This document shows positions 17,689-26,853 of a stretch of DNA of 64,000 bases, piece after piece. The notes beneath the pieces were generated by a model. That model ran no database searches, was not told where the DNA came from, and saw nothing but the letters and a program-made list of their open reading frames with translations. The stretch lies in assembly GCF_000243135.2 (NCBI RefSeq), contig NC_019903.1, positions 3,200,001 through 3,264,000 of the forward strand, written 5' to 3'. This stretch comes from Desulfitobacterium dichloroeliminans LMG P-21439. Its GTDB lineage: Bacteria; Bacillota; Desulfitobacteriia; Desulfitobacteriales; Desulfitobacteriaceae. Each line of letters starts with the position of its first letter. Within the stretch, counting starts at the first letter, position 1. A program made the translations under genes and the position numbers.

Positions 17689-20360
17689 TTCACATCACCG
17701 CCTAGCACAAACAACTGCATCAACTCTTCATTATTGTACTCCGTAATCCACTGCTCTCCACTAGCACTTAAGATATCCCCTGCTAATTTCTGTTTTGCTT
17801 CAATCATAGCATCTATCTTTTCTTCCACTGTTCCTTTGGTCACGAATTTGTGCACCATGACATTCTTAGTCTGACCAATCCGAAACGCTCGGTCAGTGGC
17901 TTGATTTTCAACGGCTGGATTCCACCATCTGTCAAAATGAATCACATGATTTGCTGCTGTCAAATTCAGTCCGACACCCCCAGCCTTTAAAGAAAGCACC
18001 ATATAAGGAATGTATTGCTCGCCATTAAATTGTTCAACCATTTGGTTGCGTTTTTTTATTGGGGTACCCCCATGTAAGACAAAGCCCTCTTTTAAAAATA
18101 TGTTCTTCAGGAAATCTGAGATTGGCTCAGTCATCTCTCTAAACTGTGTAAATACAAGGACTCTCTCTCTTTTCACATAAATCGTTTCACATATTTCTCT
18201 AAGCTGTTCAAACTTTCCACTGTTTTCCGGCTTAAATTCCTCTCTGCCCAGATACTGATCAGGATGATTACATATTTGCTTGAATTTCATGATACTTGAT
18301 AAAATAAGTCCTTTTCTTTCGATCCCTTCTGCTTCCTCAAGCTTCACTGCAATCTGTTCAAGCAGCTGTTTATAAAGTGCCACCTGTTTCTTCGATAAAG
18401 TCGCATATTCATTCATCTCGAGCTTGTCTGGTAAATCCGAGATAATTTTCTTATCTGTTTTTAATCTTCTTAAAACAAATGGATTGATCATCTTGCGTAG
18501 CTTGGCATACCCTATGCCATCATCAGTAAGCCCTTTTGTAAAGTTTGTAAATTCTTTTGCCGTACCAAGAAGCCCCTGATTAAGAAAATCAAATAAGGAC
18601 CACAAATCACTTAGGCGGTTTTCAATCGGCGTTCCTGTCATAGCAATTTTCATCTTGGCTGGAATCCCTTTGATGGCCTTTGTTTGCTTCGTTCCCGGAT
18701 TTTTTATTGCTTGTGCTTCATCTAAGATCAGAAAATCCCATTGTCTATTTTTCAATTCTTCCAACCGTACTGCCATACCATAGGTAGTAATACATAAAAA
18801 AGCACTATCGCTTACGCATAATTCCTCTGCACCTTTTCTATCACTTTTATGTAAAATTTGATAGGTTAACTCAGGTGCGAATTTTTCGATTTCCTTCTGC
18901 CAGTTTCCAATAAGAGAAGCCGGAAGAATCAGCAAAGCTTTTCCGCCATAATGAATTCTCGTATATTCTAAGAAAGCAATGATCTGTACCGTTTTACCAA
19001 GACCCATATCGTCTGCCAGACAAGCCCCAAATCCCAATTGCGACATCTTATATAGCCACTGAAAGCCACTTTCCTGGTAGGCTCGAAGCGTTGCCTGAAA
19101 GGAAGGAACTGTATCGACTTTTTGCATAGACATGGGATGAATCAATGTTTCCTTCATATTTCTAAACCATTGACCATTGGAAATAGATACTTCAATCTCC
19201 TCGGATGAAAGGTCAAGCACCTTATTAATATTTAATTCCATTCTCATGGCATCACCAAGTGATAAAACCTCGTCTTTGGCAAGGTCCTTTACCTTCTCAA
19301 AGGCCTGCAATACGACTTCTAATTTTTCTTTGTTGACCTCCACCCATTTTCCTTTGTATTGAACCAGCCCCTCTGCCATGGCAAGAAAATCTCGCAATTC
19401 TTGCTCTGTAAGCGCTTCATCTCCTATCTTTAGAGATGGAGAAAAGTCCATAATAGCATCGAGCCCTACCTTTGCTGGTTCCTTTTCCCCAATTGTCACC
19501 GAAAGTCGGACAGAATTGTTACTTTTTCTCCACCAATCTGGCACTCTGCACATGATGCCAGCCCCTTCATAAATCACAATCTCTTTTAAGAAGGTGTACG
19601 CTTCCTTGTTAGTGAGCTTCAGTGGCGAAAACAATTCACCACTCTCTAGCAATTCCGAGATGAATCTACTTTGCTCTGCTGCCTTTATTACCGTTGCCAT
19701 GAGCGCAAGCAGCGTCTTTTCATCCCCTTTAAACTCCACCAAGGCATTTTTCAAAGGGGTATGTACTGCTTTTTTACTTTTAACTGGTTTTGTTGAATAG
19801 GTGGCCATAAACGCAAAAGGGTACTGCTCTTCCTTATTTTCAACCAGGTGAAAAAATACTCTTCCTACGACATTGATATTGGAGCTATACTCCGCAAAAT
19901 ACCTGGAGACTGTACCTTCATACGTCCTGATTTCCATCCTAAAGACTGCTAGTAGTTTCTCCCATAACGCTTGAAGCCAAGTGGCGTCCACATACTCCGC
20001 CCCAATAACAAAGGGCACCTCTTCCTTCAACCTATTTAGCTCTTCTTCAATTAATTCAACTTGTACGGACTCCCGACTAAATTCAAGATCAGACTGCTTA
20101 GATAATTTTTTAATTAGCAAATCTACAATATGATAAAGATATTCAATCGCAGGAGAAAACCACTTTTCCTTTTCTAAAAAGCCAAGGTGAAATAAAGCTA
20201 TGTACTTATTTGCCTCAAATTGTCCGATCCATTCATTAAGGGGATCTTGCTGATCTATCTGTAGCTTATCTATGTCGTCTGTCGTTTCCTCAATTACAAA
20301 GCCTACTGGAGTGAAATATGCGTTTAATTCTCTTATCTTTCTTGATTTTACTAGTGACAT
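17685..20360 (-). CDS. SNF2-family DNA helicase/translocase (YwqA-like)
   Basis: The protein has 891 residues. The N-terminal 400 residues resemble the bacterial SNF2-associated region. Walker A lies in DDMGLGKTVQ at about 448-457, and Walker B is DEAQ at about 546. TGTPIENRLSDLWSLFDF is motif III, and the second RecA fold holds LVFTQFREMT, LSLKAGGVGLNLT and FRIGQTKNVMVHKF. All helicase motifs are intact, so it should be an ATP-driven double-stranded DNA translocase. It is first in an operon with the SWIM gene. Its presence in inserted cargo suggests a genome-defence or DNA-repair role, which is inferred only. Confidence 0.93.
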   Translation of the reverse strand: MSLVKSRKIRELNAYFTPVGFVIEETTDDIDKLQIDQQDPLNEWIGQFEANKYIALFHLGFLEKEKWFSPAIEYLYHIVDLLIKKLSKQSDLEFSRESVQVELIEEELNRLKEEVPFVIGAEYVDATWLQALWEKLLAVFRMEIRTYEGTVSRYFAEYSSNINVVGRVFFHLVENKEEQYPFAFMATYSTKPVKSKKAVHTPLKNALVEFKGDEKTLLALMATVIKAAEQSRFISELLESGELFSPLKLTNKEAYTFLKEIVIYEGAGIMCRVPDWWRKSNNSVRLSVTIGEKEPAKVGLDAIMDFSPSLKIGDEALTEQELRDFLAMAEGLVQYKGKWVEVNKEKLEVVLQAFEKVKDLAKDEVLSLGDAMRMELNINKVLDLSSEEIEVSISNGQWFRNMKETLIHPMSMQKVDTVPSFQATLRAYQESGFQWLYKMSQLGFGACLADDMGLGKTVQIIAFLEYTRIHYGGKALLILPASLIGNWQKEIEKFAPELTYQILHKSDRKGAEELCVSDSAFLCITTYGMAVRLEELKNRQWDFLILDEAQAIKNPGTKQTKAIKGIPAKMKIAMTGTPIENRLSDLWSLFDFLNQGLLGTAKEFTNFTKGLTDDGIGYAKLRKMINPFVLRRLKTDKKIISDLPDKLEMNEYATLSKKQVALYKQLLEQIAVKLEEAEGIERKGLILSSIMKFKQICNHPDQYLGREEFKPENSGKFEQLREICETIYVKRERVLVFTQFREMTEPISDFLKNIFLKEGFVLHGGTPIKKRNQMVEQFNGEQYIPYMVLSLKAGGVGLNLTAANHVIHFDRWWNPAVENQATDRAFRIGQTKNVMVHKFVTKGTVEEKIDAMIEAKQKLAGDILSASGEQWITEYNNEELMQLFVLGGDVK

Positions 20361-20783
20361 GTAATTTTAACCCCCGTGAATTTACAATCATAGAACAGTA
20401 TTTTCCCCAATAAACAAAATCGCCCCACATAAGCAGGGCGCCACCATAGTTACACCTTGCCCTGAACAATAGCGGTCTTTTCGTCTTCCATTGTTTGTCC
20501 AACAATACTTTACGCTTATCCTTATTGTACCATTGTTACGTTAACGGATAAACCAGAAGTTTGTTCTTGCTAGAGGGAAGGTCTCCCATTCCATTCGGTC
20601 AACCTTCCCCCTAGACATAAAGAACTGTCATCCGCTTCCCGCGGTTCTGTTTGACCTTACCGGCCGAATGAAAAGATATACATAATATTCATGTATCTTG
20701 GTGTAAAATATAGCTCCAATTTGCTTATATTTCACGCGAATATGTGATATGCTATTTGAGTGAAGAGTTGGGAGGTGTATGCG
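20361..20783. other. Intergenic region between SNF2 and the ATPase gene
   Basis: There is no gene. It holds a small GC-rich hairpin near 20426-20442, the palindrome at 20575-20609, and near 20680-20745 AT-rich palindromic sequence (ATACATAATATTCATGTAT) that could serve as promoter or operator for the ATPase gene. Confidence 0.4.
20575..20609. repeat. Imperfect palindrome, right flank of the SNF2 cargo
   Basis: GGGAAGGT and ACCTTCCC surround CTCCCATTCCATTCGGTCA. It is the inverted counterpart of the repeat at 16242-16271, with about five extra bases in the centre. Confidence 0.6.
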
Positions 20784-22079
20784 TTGCAAAGGAAAATTAT
20801 AAAATACCTAATCGACTGGAAAAAGAACCCTTATCGTAAGCCTCTAATATTACAAGGAGCGCGACAGGTTGGTAAAACGTATTCACTTCTTGAATTTGGT
20901 CGGGAACAGTACGAAAATGTAGCCTACTTTAATTTTGAGACTAGTCCTACTCTTAACAGAACTTTTGAAGAGAATATTGACCCCAATTATCTAATTCCCA
21001 TCCTGTCGCGTCTTTCTGGTCAAACTATAATTAAAGAAAAAACTTTAATAATATTAGATGAAATTCAGCTTTGCGAAAGGGCATTGACTTCCCTAAAATA
21101 CTTTTGTGAAAACGCACCAGAGTATCATATTGTTGTAGCTGGTAGTTTGCTGGGGGTTGCAGTGAATAGAGAAAACTTCTCCTTCCCCGTTGGTAAAGTA
21201 GATATGAAAACGCTCTATCCTATGGATATAGAGGAATTCCTATTAGCGTGTGGTGAAACTGAACTCGTAGATCAGATAAATAATTCTTTTTTAAATAATA
21301 TACCCTTACCCTCTGCACTGCACGAAACTGCTCTTTCGTATTATCGTCAGTATCTTGTCGTCGGCGGAATGCCCGATTGCGTCAAAAAGTTTATAGAAAC
21401 AAAAGACTATATTCTAGTTCGTCATACACAAGACATGATTTTAGCAAGTTATCTTAATGATATGAGCAAATATAATAATTCAAATGAAATAAAAAAGACA
21501 CGTTTGGTTTACGACAATATAACTGTCCAACTCTCAAAGAAAAACACACGCTTCCAGTATAAATTGATTAAAACCGGAGCAAGAGCTGCCGAATTTGAAA
21601 ATGCAATCGAATGGCTGGTATTATCAGGGATTGTTACCCTAATTCACCGTGTTGAGCACCCGAAAAAACCTCTTGAAAATTATCGTGATATTGATTCCTT
21701 CAAAACCTATGTATCCGATGTCGGTCTATTAGGTGCTAAGAAAGATATAATAGCTGAAGATGTTTTGTTCCTCTCTGATGAACTTAACGACTTCAAAGGT
21801 GGTATGGTAGAAAACTTTGTTTGTTGTCAATTAATTGCTAACGGATACAAAAGTTATTATTGGACATCCGAACGAGGTGCAGAGGTTGATTTTATTATTC
21901 AAAGGGAAGGAAAGATCATTCCTTTAGAAGTTAAATCTGCGGACAATACAAAGGCAAAAAGTCTTACTGTATATATAAATACACATAATCCCGAATACGC
22001 GATTAAGCTCTCAACAAAGAACTTTGGTTTTGAGGATGGCAAAAAGACAGTTCCATTATATGCTGCATTTTGCATTTAA
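20784..22079 (+). CDS. AAA_14 ATPase with DUF4143 C-terminal domain
   Basis: The protein has 431 residues from TTG 20784, eight bases after GGGAGGTG; a GTG eight codons upstream overlaps that site. Walker A is GARQVGKT at about 25-32 and Walker B LIILDEIQ at about 93-100. An arginine-finger region and the DUF4143 domain follow. Near the C-terminus GAEVDFII and PLEVKSAD match the acidic and E-x-K positions of a PD-(D/E)XK nuclease-like fold usual in this family. The function of these archaeal/bacterial ATPases is largely unknown. The gene is alone, in cargo sequence, with a hairpin downstream. Confidence 0.88.
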   Translation: MQRKIIKYLIDWKKNPYRKPLILQGARQVGKTYSLLEFGREQYENVAYFNFETSPTLNRTFEENIDPNYLIPILSRLSGQTIIKEKTLIILDEIQLCERALTSLKYFCENAPEYHIVVAGSLLGVAVNRENFSFPVGKVDMKTLYPMDIEEFLLACGETELVDQINNSFLNNIPLPSALHETALSYYRQYLVVGGMPDCVKKFIETKDYILVRHTQDMILASYLNDMSKYNNSNEIKKTRLVYDNITVQLSKKNTRFQYKLIKTGARAAEFENAIEWLVLSGIVTLIHRVEHPKKPLENYRDIDSFKTYVSDVGLLGAKKDIIAEDVLFLSDELNDFKGGMVENFVCCQLIANGYKSYYWTSERGAEVDFIIQREGKIIPLEVKSADNTKAKSLTVYINTHNPEYAIKLSTKNFGFEDGKKTVPLYAAFCI

Positions 22080-22162
22080 TTAGCCCATTTCAGTAAAGTA
22101 CTCACAAAGCAATTGGTTATTAAGTAAAAGACAATTCTACCTCAATTTTTGATAAACGTAAA

Positions 22163-22195
22163 GAAACCTGGCTACTCCGAGAGCGACCAGGTTTC
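22163..22195 (+). terminator. Hairpin after the AAA ATPase gene
   Basis: GAAACCTGG and CCAGGTTTC arms close over a loop that contains the GAGCGAC core. It lies 84 bases past the ATPase stop. Confidence 0.65.
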
Positions 22196-22459
22196 TCAAA
22201 TTTTGCCGAATCTTGAGGGGGTCAGACCCCGGGGAGACCTTCGCTTGCTCTGCCGCGCCAGTTTTCCTTTGCATTATCATAAACTATATTATCCCATTAA
22301 TAAATTATGTTTTCTAATCTTATATGTTTTATAATACAAAACTCCAAAATCTTACACGTGTACGATTTTCACCGGACAAGCTACTCCTTGCTTGGCACAC
22401 TTATCCATCTACTTCAGCATATCTTATGAGTGAAGTATAAAAAAAGAGGAGCTTACGCT
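22196..22459. other. Leader of DUF3102 copy 1; right edge of the cargo
   Basis: There is no gene. GGGGTCAGACCCC near 22209-22221 can fold on itself. From about 22328 the sequence matches the region upstream of DUF3102 copy 2 (26933-27061), including CTTACACGTGTACG and the ribosome site. The point where the match begins marks the edge of the cargo insertion. Confidence 0.5.
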
Positions 22460-23344
22460 ATGTCAGATATAATCATCTACGATCCGGCCATGACAGAGGC
22501 CCCCCTGGCAATAGAACGAACACCCCAGGTCATCGCCGCGGAAATCAATACCATCAAACATCAGGCCGGGAAGATATTGCTTTATAGTTTCATCGAGATC
22601 GGCAGACGCTTGCAAGAGGCCAAGTCCCAAGTTAACCATGGTGAATGGGGCACATGGCTGAAAGAATCCGTCAACTTCTCACAAAACAAGGCCGAAAAAC
22701 TGATGCGCATCGCCACCGCCTACGGCTCCCTATACCCGGCATCCCATGACACCGGCACTCGGACACAGGCTCTTCCCAATCTGACTTACTCCAAGGCCCT
22801 CCTTCTTTTAGGCATCCCCGAAGAAGAACGAACTGATTTCGTCGCTGAACTGGATATTGAAGGCATGACTACCCAGGAGCTACAAAATGCCGTAACAGAA
22901 AAGAAAGAGGCCTTACAGGAACGAGACCAAGCCAAAAGAGAAAAAGAGCTGGCCGTCGTAGCCGGAAAAGAGAGCAGCCAAAAGATCGAGAAACTCACAC
23001 AGGCTAATCAAGAACTAACAAAGCGGTTGGCCGAAAATATAAGCAAACTCGATCGATTAACCGCGCAAAACCACACTCTAGAGCAACGGGCTCAAAGCAG
23101 CAGTGATTCTATGCCCAACACTAGCTTGGAAAATCAGATCATGAACTCAGAAGCGAAATACGTCTCTTCTCGGGATCAACTGCTCAGAGCATTTGAAACA
23201 ATTTTAATAGCCCTCCGTGAATTAAGCTTTAAGAGTCCCGAGGTGAAAGAGAAACATCGCGACGCAGCCTATATAATGATGCAAAACCTGACCAAGCAAC
23301 TAGAAGTGTACCCGCCTATACCAACCTTCACTGTCAGTCGATAG
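22460..23344 (+). CDS. DUF3102 protein, intact copy 1
   Basis: The protein has 294 residues from ATG 22460, preceded by AAGAGGAG. The N-terminal DUF3102 domain (about 20-140) has EINTIKHQAGKILLYSFIEI and VNFSQNKAEKLMRIA. A long charged coiled coil follows (about 150-215), and then a C-terminal domain from about 230 (SRDQLLRAFETILIALREL). The role of DUF3102 is unknown; its N-terminal helices look like a DNA-binding or scaffold region. Relatives are often found with plasmids and phages. A second copy at 27.06 kb is split by IS66. Confidence 0.85.
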   Translation: MSDIIIYDPAMTEAPLAIERTPQVIAAEINTIKHQAGKILLYSFIEIGRRLQEAKSQVNHGEWGTWLKESVNFSQNKAEKLMRIATAYGSLYPASHDTGTRTQALPNLTYSKALLLLGIPEEERTDFVAELDIEGMTTQELQNAVTEKKEALQERDQAKREKELAVVAGKESSQKIEKLTQANQELTKRLAENISKLDRLTAQNHTLEQRAQSSSDSMPNTSLENQIMNSEAKYVSSRDQLLRAFETILIALRELSFKSPEVKEKHRDAAYIMMQNLTKQLEVYPPIPTFTVSR

Positions 23345-23409
23345 ATGTAACAAATGAGATTTTTTCGCCTTCCGTGTCCGGATTACGATACAATTGATAA
23401 TCCGGGGCA

Positions 23410-23610
23410 ATGTCTTCGATAGTAGAGAGGGGTCCAAAGTGGAGCTTTCGGCTCCTCTCTATCGAACGGTTGGAGGATTTCCTGGATTCAGGTTCTATAA
23501 CAGCGGATGCGTGGTTGAATAAACAAGGCTATCGTATGGTCATTTATAAAAAGCATGCGGCGATTTATCGTAAGATTACTAGTTATCTGTTCACATACAT
23601 GCGCTCATAA
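23410..23610 (+). CDS. Doubtful small ORF after DUF3102 copy 1
   Basis: This is a 66-residue frame with no clear ribosome site, overlapping the end of convergent rfbB by 28 bases. Its last 45 residues (LEDFLDSGSITADAWLNKQG and on) look protein-like. Its first bases lie in the duplicated sequence and diverge from the matching stretch near 35710. It could be a remnant. Confidence 0.22.
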   Translation: MSSIVERGPKWSFRLLSIERLEDFLDSGSITADAWLNKQGYRMVIYKKHAAIYRKITSYLFTYMRS

Positions 23611-24596
23611 TACTTTTGGTATTCACCGCTGAGGATCCGTTGCCACCATGCCTTATTGTCAAGATACCAACGGATAGTCATCTGAATTCCTTCGTCAAAG
23701 GCTGTGGATGGCAACCATCCCAGATCATGCTGTATTTTCGAGGAATCTATGGCATACCTCAGATCGTGTCCCGCCCGGTCTTTGACGAATTCGATACGGC
23801 CACGCCCCAACTCTTGGATGATTGTTTGAACAACCTCAAGATTGGTCCGTTCATTATGCCCCCCGACATTATAAATTTCGCCTTCTTTTCCGTGTCGGAT
23901 AATCAAATCAATTGCCGAACAATGATCTTCGACATACAACCAGTCCCGTACATTCTCACCTTTGCCGTATACCGGCAGCTGCTTATCATTTAAGGCATTA
24001 GCTATCATCAGCGGAATAAGTTTCTCTGGGAACTGATACGGTCCGTAGTTGTTTGAGCACCGAGAAATGCTGACCGGTACTTTGAAGGTACGAGAATATG
24101 CCAGGGTAAGCAAATCCGCGGATGCTTTGGAGGCCGAGTAGGGCGACGAAGTATGTATTGGGGTTTCCTCCGTAAAGAGAAGGTCGAGACTGTCGAGGGG
24201 AAGGTCCCCATAGACCTCGTCGGTTGAAACCTGATGAAATCTGTCGATACCAAAAATGCGACAAGCATCCAGAAGCACTTGTGTACCTATAACATTTGTG
24301 GTGAGGAATAAGGCCGGATTTTCAATTGAACGATCAACATGGCTTTCGGCAGCGAAATTGACTATGATATCAGGTTTCTCAGACTCAAATATCGTGTAAA
24401 TAGCTTTTTGATCTGCAATATCAGCCTTTATAAATTTAAAGGCAGGGCTGGACATTACGCTTTCTAAGGTTTCAAGATTTCCGGCATACGTAAGCAAATC
24501 TACACAGATGATGCTGTCTTCAGGGTGTTTAGCGAGTTCATAAAAAATAAAATTGCTGCCGATAAATCCGGCCCCACCGGTAACCAATATCTTCAT
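23583..24596 (-). CDS. rfbB: dTDP-glucose 4,6-dehydratase
   Basis: The protein has 337 residues, the usual length. It converts dTDP-glucose to dTDP-4-keto-6-deoxyglucose with NAD, the committed step to dTDP-rhamnose and other deoxysugars. The N-terminal GGAGFIGSNFI binds NAD. TDEVYGDL carries the catalytic Thr, Asp and Glu. YSASKAS holds the Tyr and Lys. RCSNNYGPYQFPEKLIP is the family signature. No rfbA, rfbC or rfbD is in the window, so the rest of the pathway must lie elsewhere. It stands between the two galE modules and is probably read with the XRE-like and vanZ genes. Confidence 0.95.
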   Translation of the reverse strand: MKILVTGGAGFIGSNFIFYELAKHPEDSIICVDLLTYAGNLETLESVMSSPAFKFIKADIADQKAIYTIFESEKPDIIVNFAAESHVDRSIENPALFLTTNVIGTQVLLDACRIFGIDRFHQVSTDEVYGDLPLDSLDLLFTEETPIHTSSPYSASKASADLLTLAYSRTFKVPVSISRCSNNYGPYQFPEKLIPLMIANALNDKQLPVYGKGENVRDWLYVEDHCSAIDLIIRHGKEGEIYNVGGHNERTNLEVVQTIIQELGRGRIEFVKDRAGHDLRYAIDSSKIQHDLGWLPSTAFDEGIQMTIRWYLDNKAWWQRILSGEYQKYYERMYVNR

Positions 24597-24617
24597 ATCT
24601 ATTTCCCTTCCACCACC

Positions 24618-24830
24618 CTAATTCGGCAACCTATCCATATAATCCCCTCTAAGAATGGGGATCATCTCCGATTTAAGAGGCTCCTCAATATCTTTCAGCC
24701 TTCTTTCATCCATGTTAAGGACATCGATTGTATCAATGTGAAGCTTATCAGCAAACTCTTTAGCTGTGAGATATTGATTCTTCCTTAATTCCTTTACTGT
24801 TTTTTTCATAAATCCCCAGTTAAAGAACAT
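24618..24830 (-). CDS. Small helix-turn-helix-like protein
   Basis: The protein has 70 residues. ATG 24830 lies seven bases after GGAGAGG at the end of vanZ; a start at the ATG seven codons later is possible. The sequence TVKELRKNQYLTAKEFADKL resembles the first helices of an XRE or MerR-type DNA-binding domain. The C-terminal half ends in ILRGDYMDRLPN. A piece of its end survives at 14.85-14.88 kb in copy 1. A regulatory role is inferred. Confidence 0.6.
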   Translation of the reverse strand: MFFNWGFMKKTVKELRKNQYLTAKEFADKLHIDTIDVLNMDERRLKDIEEPLKSEMIPILRGDYMDRLPN

Positions 24831-24833
24831 TCC

Positions 24834-25295
24834 TTATCCTCTCCTCTCAAACAACCTATGGAAGACAGTGCCTACAATAGCTCCCCCACTGTCAATTAGT
24901 ACATCCTTAATCTGACCGCTGCGCCCCGGGACAAAGAGTTGATGCACTTCATCACTGATAGCATAGAGAACGCAAATCACTATAGCTATAGCAACTAGCC
25001 GCAATCCTTTGACGCCACTCCTTCTCAAGGCATTCATGGTCAACAGACCCATCATCAAATAAGACAGAAAATGAGCGGATTTCCTAACAATGAAATTAGC
25101 CTGAATGTACTCCCCACTTAACCACGGAAAGGCTTTTGCGATGACACTAAAAAGCTTCTCGGCAATCCCTTGACTCAGTTCATCGGACTGGGTGGCCACT
25201 TGAGCCGACAGATAAAAGATGATAGCCATCCAAAGGAAGACTGCAGTCCATGAAACTACAAAGACTAATCTATTTTTCCCTTTTCTATCTCTCAT
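24834..25295 (-). CDS. VanZ family membrane protein
   Basis: The protein has 153 residues. Four hydrophobic segments are visible, at about 10-30, 70-90, 97-115 and 128-145. The family signature is present: RKSAHFLSYLMMGLL and ISDEVHQLFVPGRSGQIKDV. VanZ relatives occur near surface-polymer genes, and one member gives low-level teicoplanin resistance; the activity is unknown. It lies 17 bases after galE copy 2 and is probably in the same transcript. Confidence 0.88.
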   Translation of the reverse strand: MRDRKGKNRLVFVVSWTAVFLWMAIIFYLSAQVATQSDELSQGIAEKLFSVIAKAFPWLSGEYIQANFIVRKSAHFLSYLMMGLLTMNALRRSGVKGLRLVAIAIVICVLYAISDEVHQLFVPGRSGQIKDVLIDSGGAIVGTVFHRLFERRG

Positions 25296-25312
25296 CTGTT
25301 TTATCTCCTAGA

Positions 25313-26305
25313 TCAATTCCCATAGCCATGGGGATGCTTTTGATGCCATCCCCAGGCTGTTTTTATAATGGTCTCCAGATCACTATATCGAGACTGCCAC
25401 CCCAGCCTTTTTTGGATCTTATCTACCTTAGCTACTAAAACATCCGGATCTCCGTCTCTTCTGGGAGCCTCAACTACCGGAATATCTATACCGGTAACTC
25501 TCTTGGCCATGTCGACCACTTCCCGCACGGAATACCCTGTCCCAGTTCCTACATTATATGCCCCGCACGCCACACCTTGATCTAAAGCTTCTAAAGCACG
25601 AATATGAGCTTCTGTTAGATCCAAGACATGAATATAGTCCCGGATACAGGTCCCATCCGCGGTTAGGTAATCCGTACCAAAAACTGAAATCGCCTGTCTT
25701 TGTCCTAGGGCAGCTTTTAGGATTAGGGGAATCAGATGGGTCTCAGTTGTATGATCCTCTCCCAGAGAGCCGTCCAAGGCCGCTCCTGCCGCATTAAAAT
25801 AGCGCAGTGCAATCCACTTTAAGCCATAGGCCTGCTCCAACCAAAAAAATGACTGCTCAATCATGAGCTTGGAAGCCCCATAAGGGTTGATAGGCTCTTT
25901 TTTCGATTGTTCTGGTATGGGAATCACCTCAGGGTTACCATAGGTTGCAGCTGTAGAAGAGAATACAATTTTGTTCACGCCGCATTTAAGCAAAGTACTT
26001 ACAAAGCGATTGGTCTTTGCTACATTTTCTTCAAAATACAGATCCGGCTTTTGCACTGATTCCCCTACCAGGCTCCGAGCCGCAAAATGAATCACTGCGC
26101 TTACTCTTTCCTTTTTTACGATGTCCGCGACAAGGCCTTCATCGGCGATATCCCCTTGATAAAAAGGAATATCCTTGGCAACAGCTTCTCTATGACCAGT
26201 GATTAAACTATCGAGCACCACCGGCTGATATCCTGCTTCAGACAAAGCCTGAACCGTATGGCTGCCGATATACCCTGCACCACCTGATACTAAAACCGCT
26301 TTCAT
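25313..26305 (-). CDS. galE: UDP-glucose 4-epimerase, copy 2
   Basis: The protein has 330 residues and is a close paralogue of the gene at 14.99 kb. GGAGYIGSHTVQ, SSTAATYG and YGASK are intact, so it should be an active epimerase. ATG 26305 follows AGAGGTG. Differences from copy 1 are scattered, for example RRLGWQ against GRILGWE near the end, so the duplication is not recent or both copies are drifting. It is followed by vanZ and the XRE-like gene, the ancestral order. Confidence 0.95.
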   Translation of the reverse strand: MKAVLVSGGAGYIGSHTVQALSEAGYQPVVLDSLITGHREAVAKDIPFYQGDIADEGLVADIVKKERVSAVIHFAARSLVGESVQKPDLYFEENVAKTNRFVSTLLKCGVNKIVFSSTAATYGNPEVIPIPEQSKKEPINPYGASKLMIEQSFFWLEQAYGLKWIALRYFNAAGAALDGSLGEDHTTETHLIPLILKAALGQRQAISVFGTDYLTADGTCIRDYIHVLDLTEAHIRALEALDQGVACGAYNVGTGTGYSVREVVDMAKRVTGIDIPVVEAPRRDGDPDVLVAKVDKIQKRLGWQSRYSDLETIIKTAWGWHQKHPHGYGN

Positions 26306-26357
26306 GGTTCACCTCTTATCTATGGCTCAATAAGGACTTCCTTTGCATGAGTACAAG

Positions 26358-26385
26358 GCCCAGCCGCTTGATGATGCGGCTGGGC
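26358..26385 (-). terminator. Hairpin after the lipoprotein gene
   Basis: GCCCAGCCGC and its complement close over TTGATGAT. It lies 43 bases past the lipoprotein stop and corresponds to the hairpin at 16034-16061. Confidence 0.65.
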
Positions 26386-26427
26386 AAATTTGAAGCTATT
26401 GTTATGGAGTTTTCCTCATTCCTATTA

Positions 26428-26853
26428 CTACGGTTGGAAGTTAAGCGAGTCAATCACTTGACCATCGCTAATACCCTGCACTGTGATAGGCTTTCCGGGA
26501 TAATTGGTTTTCATCTGTGCCATAAGCTCTTGGAGCAACTGATTGACATAGGCCTTATCCGCCCCGGCCTTAAAGGTGATATCCCCAAAGACGGTTCCCT
26601 GTTGTTCATAGATTTGAGTACCCAAGACATTCTCCTGAGCCATAATCTGTTGAGACAAGTTCATGTTGGATTCACCAATGGGAGTTCCTTCAGGAATGGG
26701 TGTCAGATACTGCGATTTTAGAGGTTCGTTTTGTTGTGGCTGCTCGGTTGCGGGATTTTGAGGTTGCTTATCCACATTAGCATTACCACCGCATCCCCCT
26801 ATTCCAAATAATAGAGCAAGGATAATCAAGCTCATCGATAGTTTTTTTAGCAT
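26428..26853 (-). CDS. Small lipoprotein of unknown function
   Basis: The protein has 141 residues. The signal peptide has lipobox IGGC at about residues 17-20. A Gln/Pro-rich spacer (about 25-50) is followed by a compact domain with LSQQIMAQENVLGTQIYEQQ and QLLQELMAQMKTNYPGKPIT. No family was recognised. The protein should be anchored outside the membrane. It stands upstream of galE in the duplicated module; only its C-terminus survives in copy 1. Confidence 0.8.
   Translation of the reverse strand: MLKKLSMSLIILALLFGIGGCGGNANVDKQPQNPATEQPQQNEPLKSQYLTPIPEGTPIGESNMNLSQQIMAQENVLGTQIYEQQGTVFGDITFKAGADKAYVNQLLQELMAQMKTNYPGKPITVQGISDGQVIDSLNFQP

Noticed and set aside
14989-26305. The two galE genes as an assembly artefact
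   Set aside because: They differ at scattered positions and have different flanking gene decay, so both copies are probably real.
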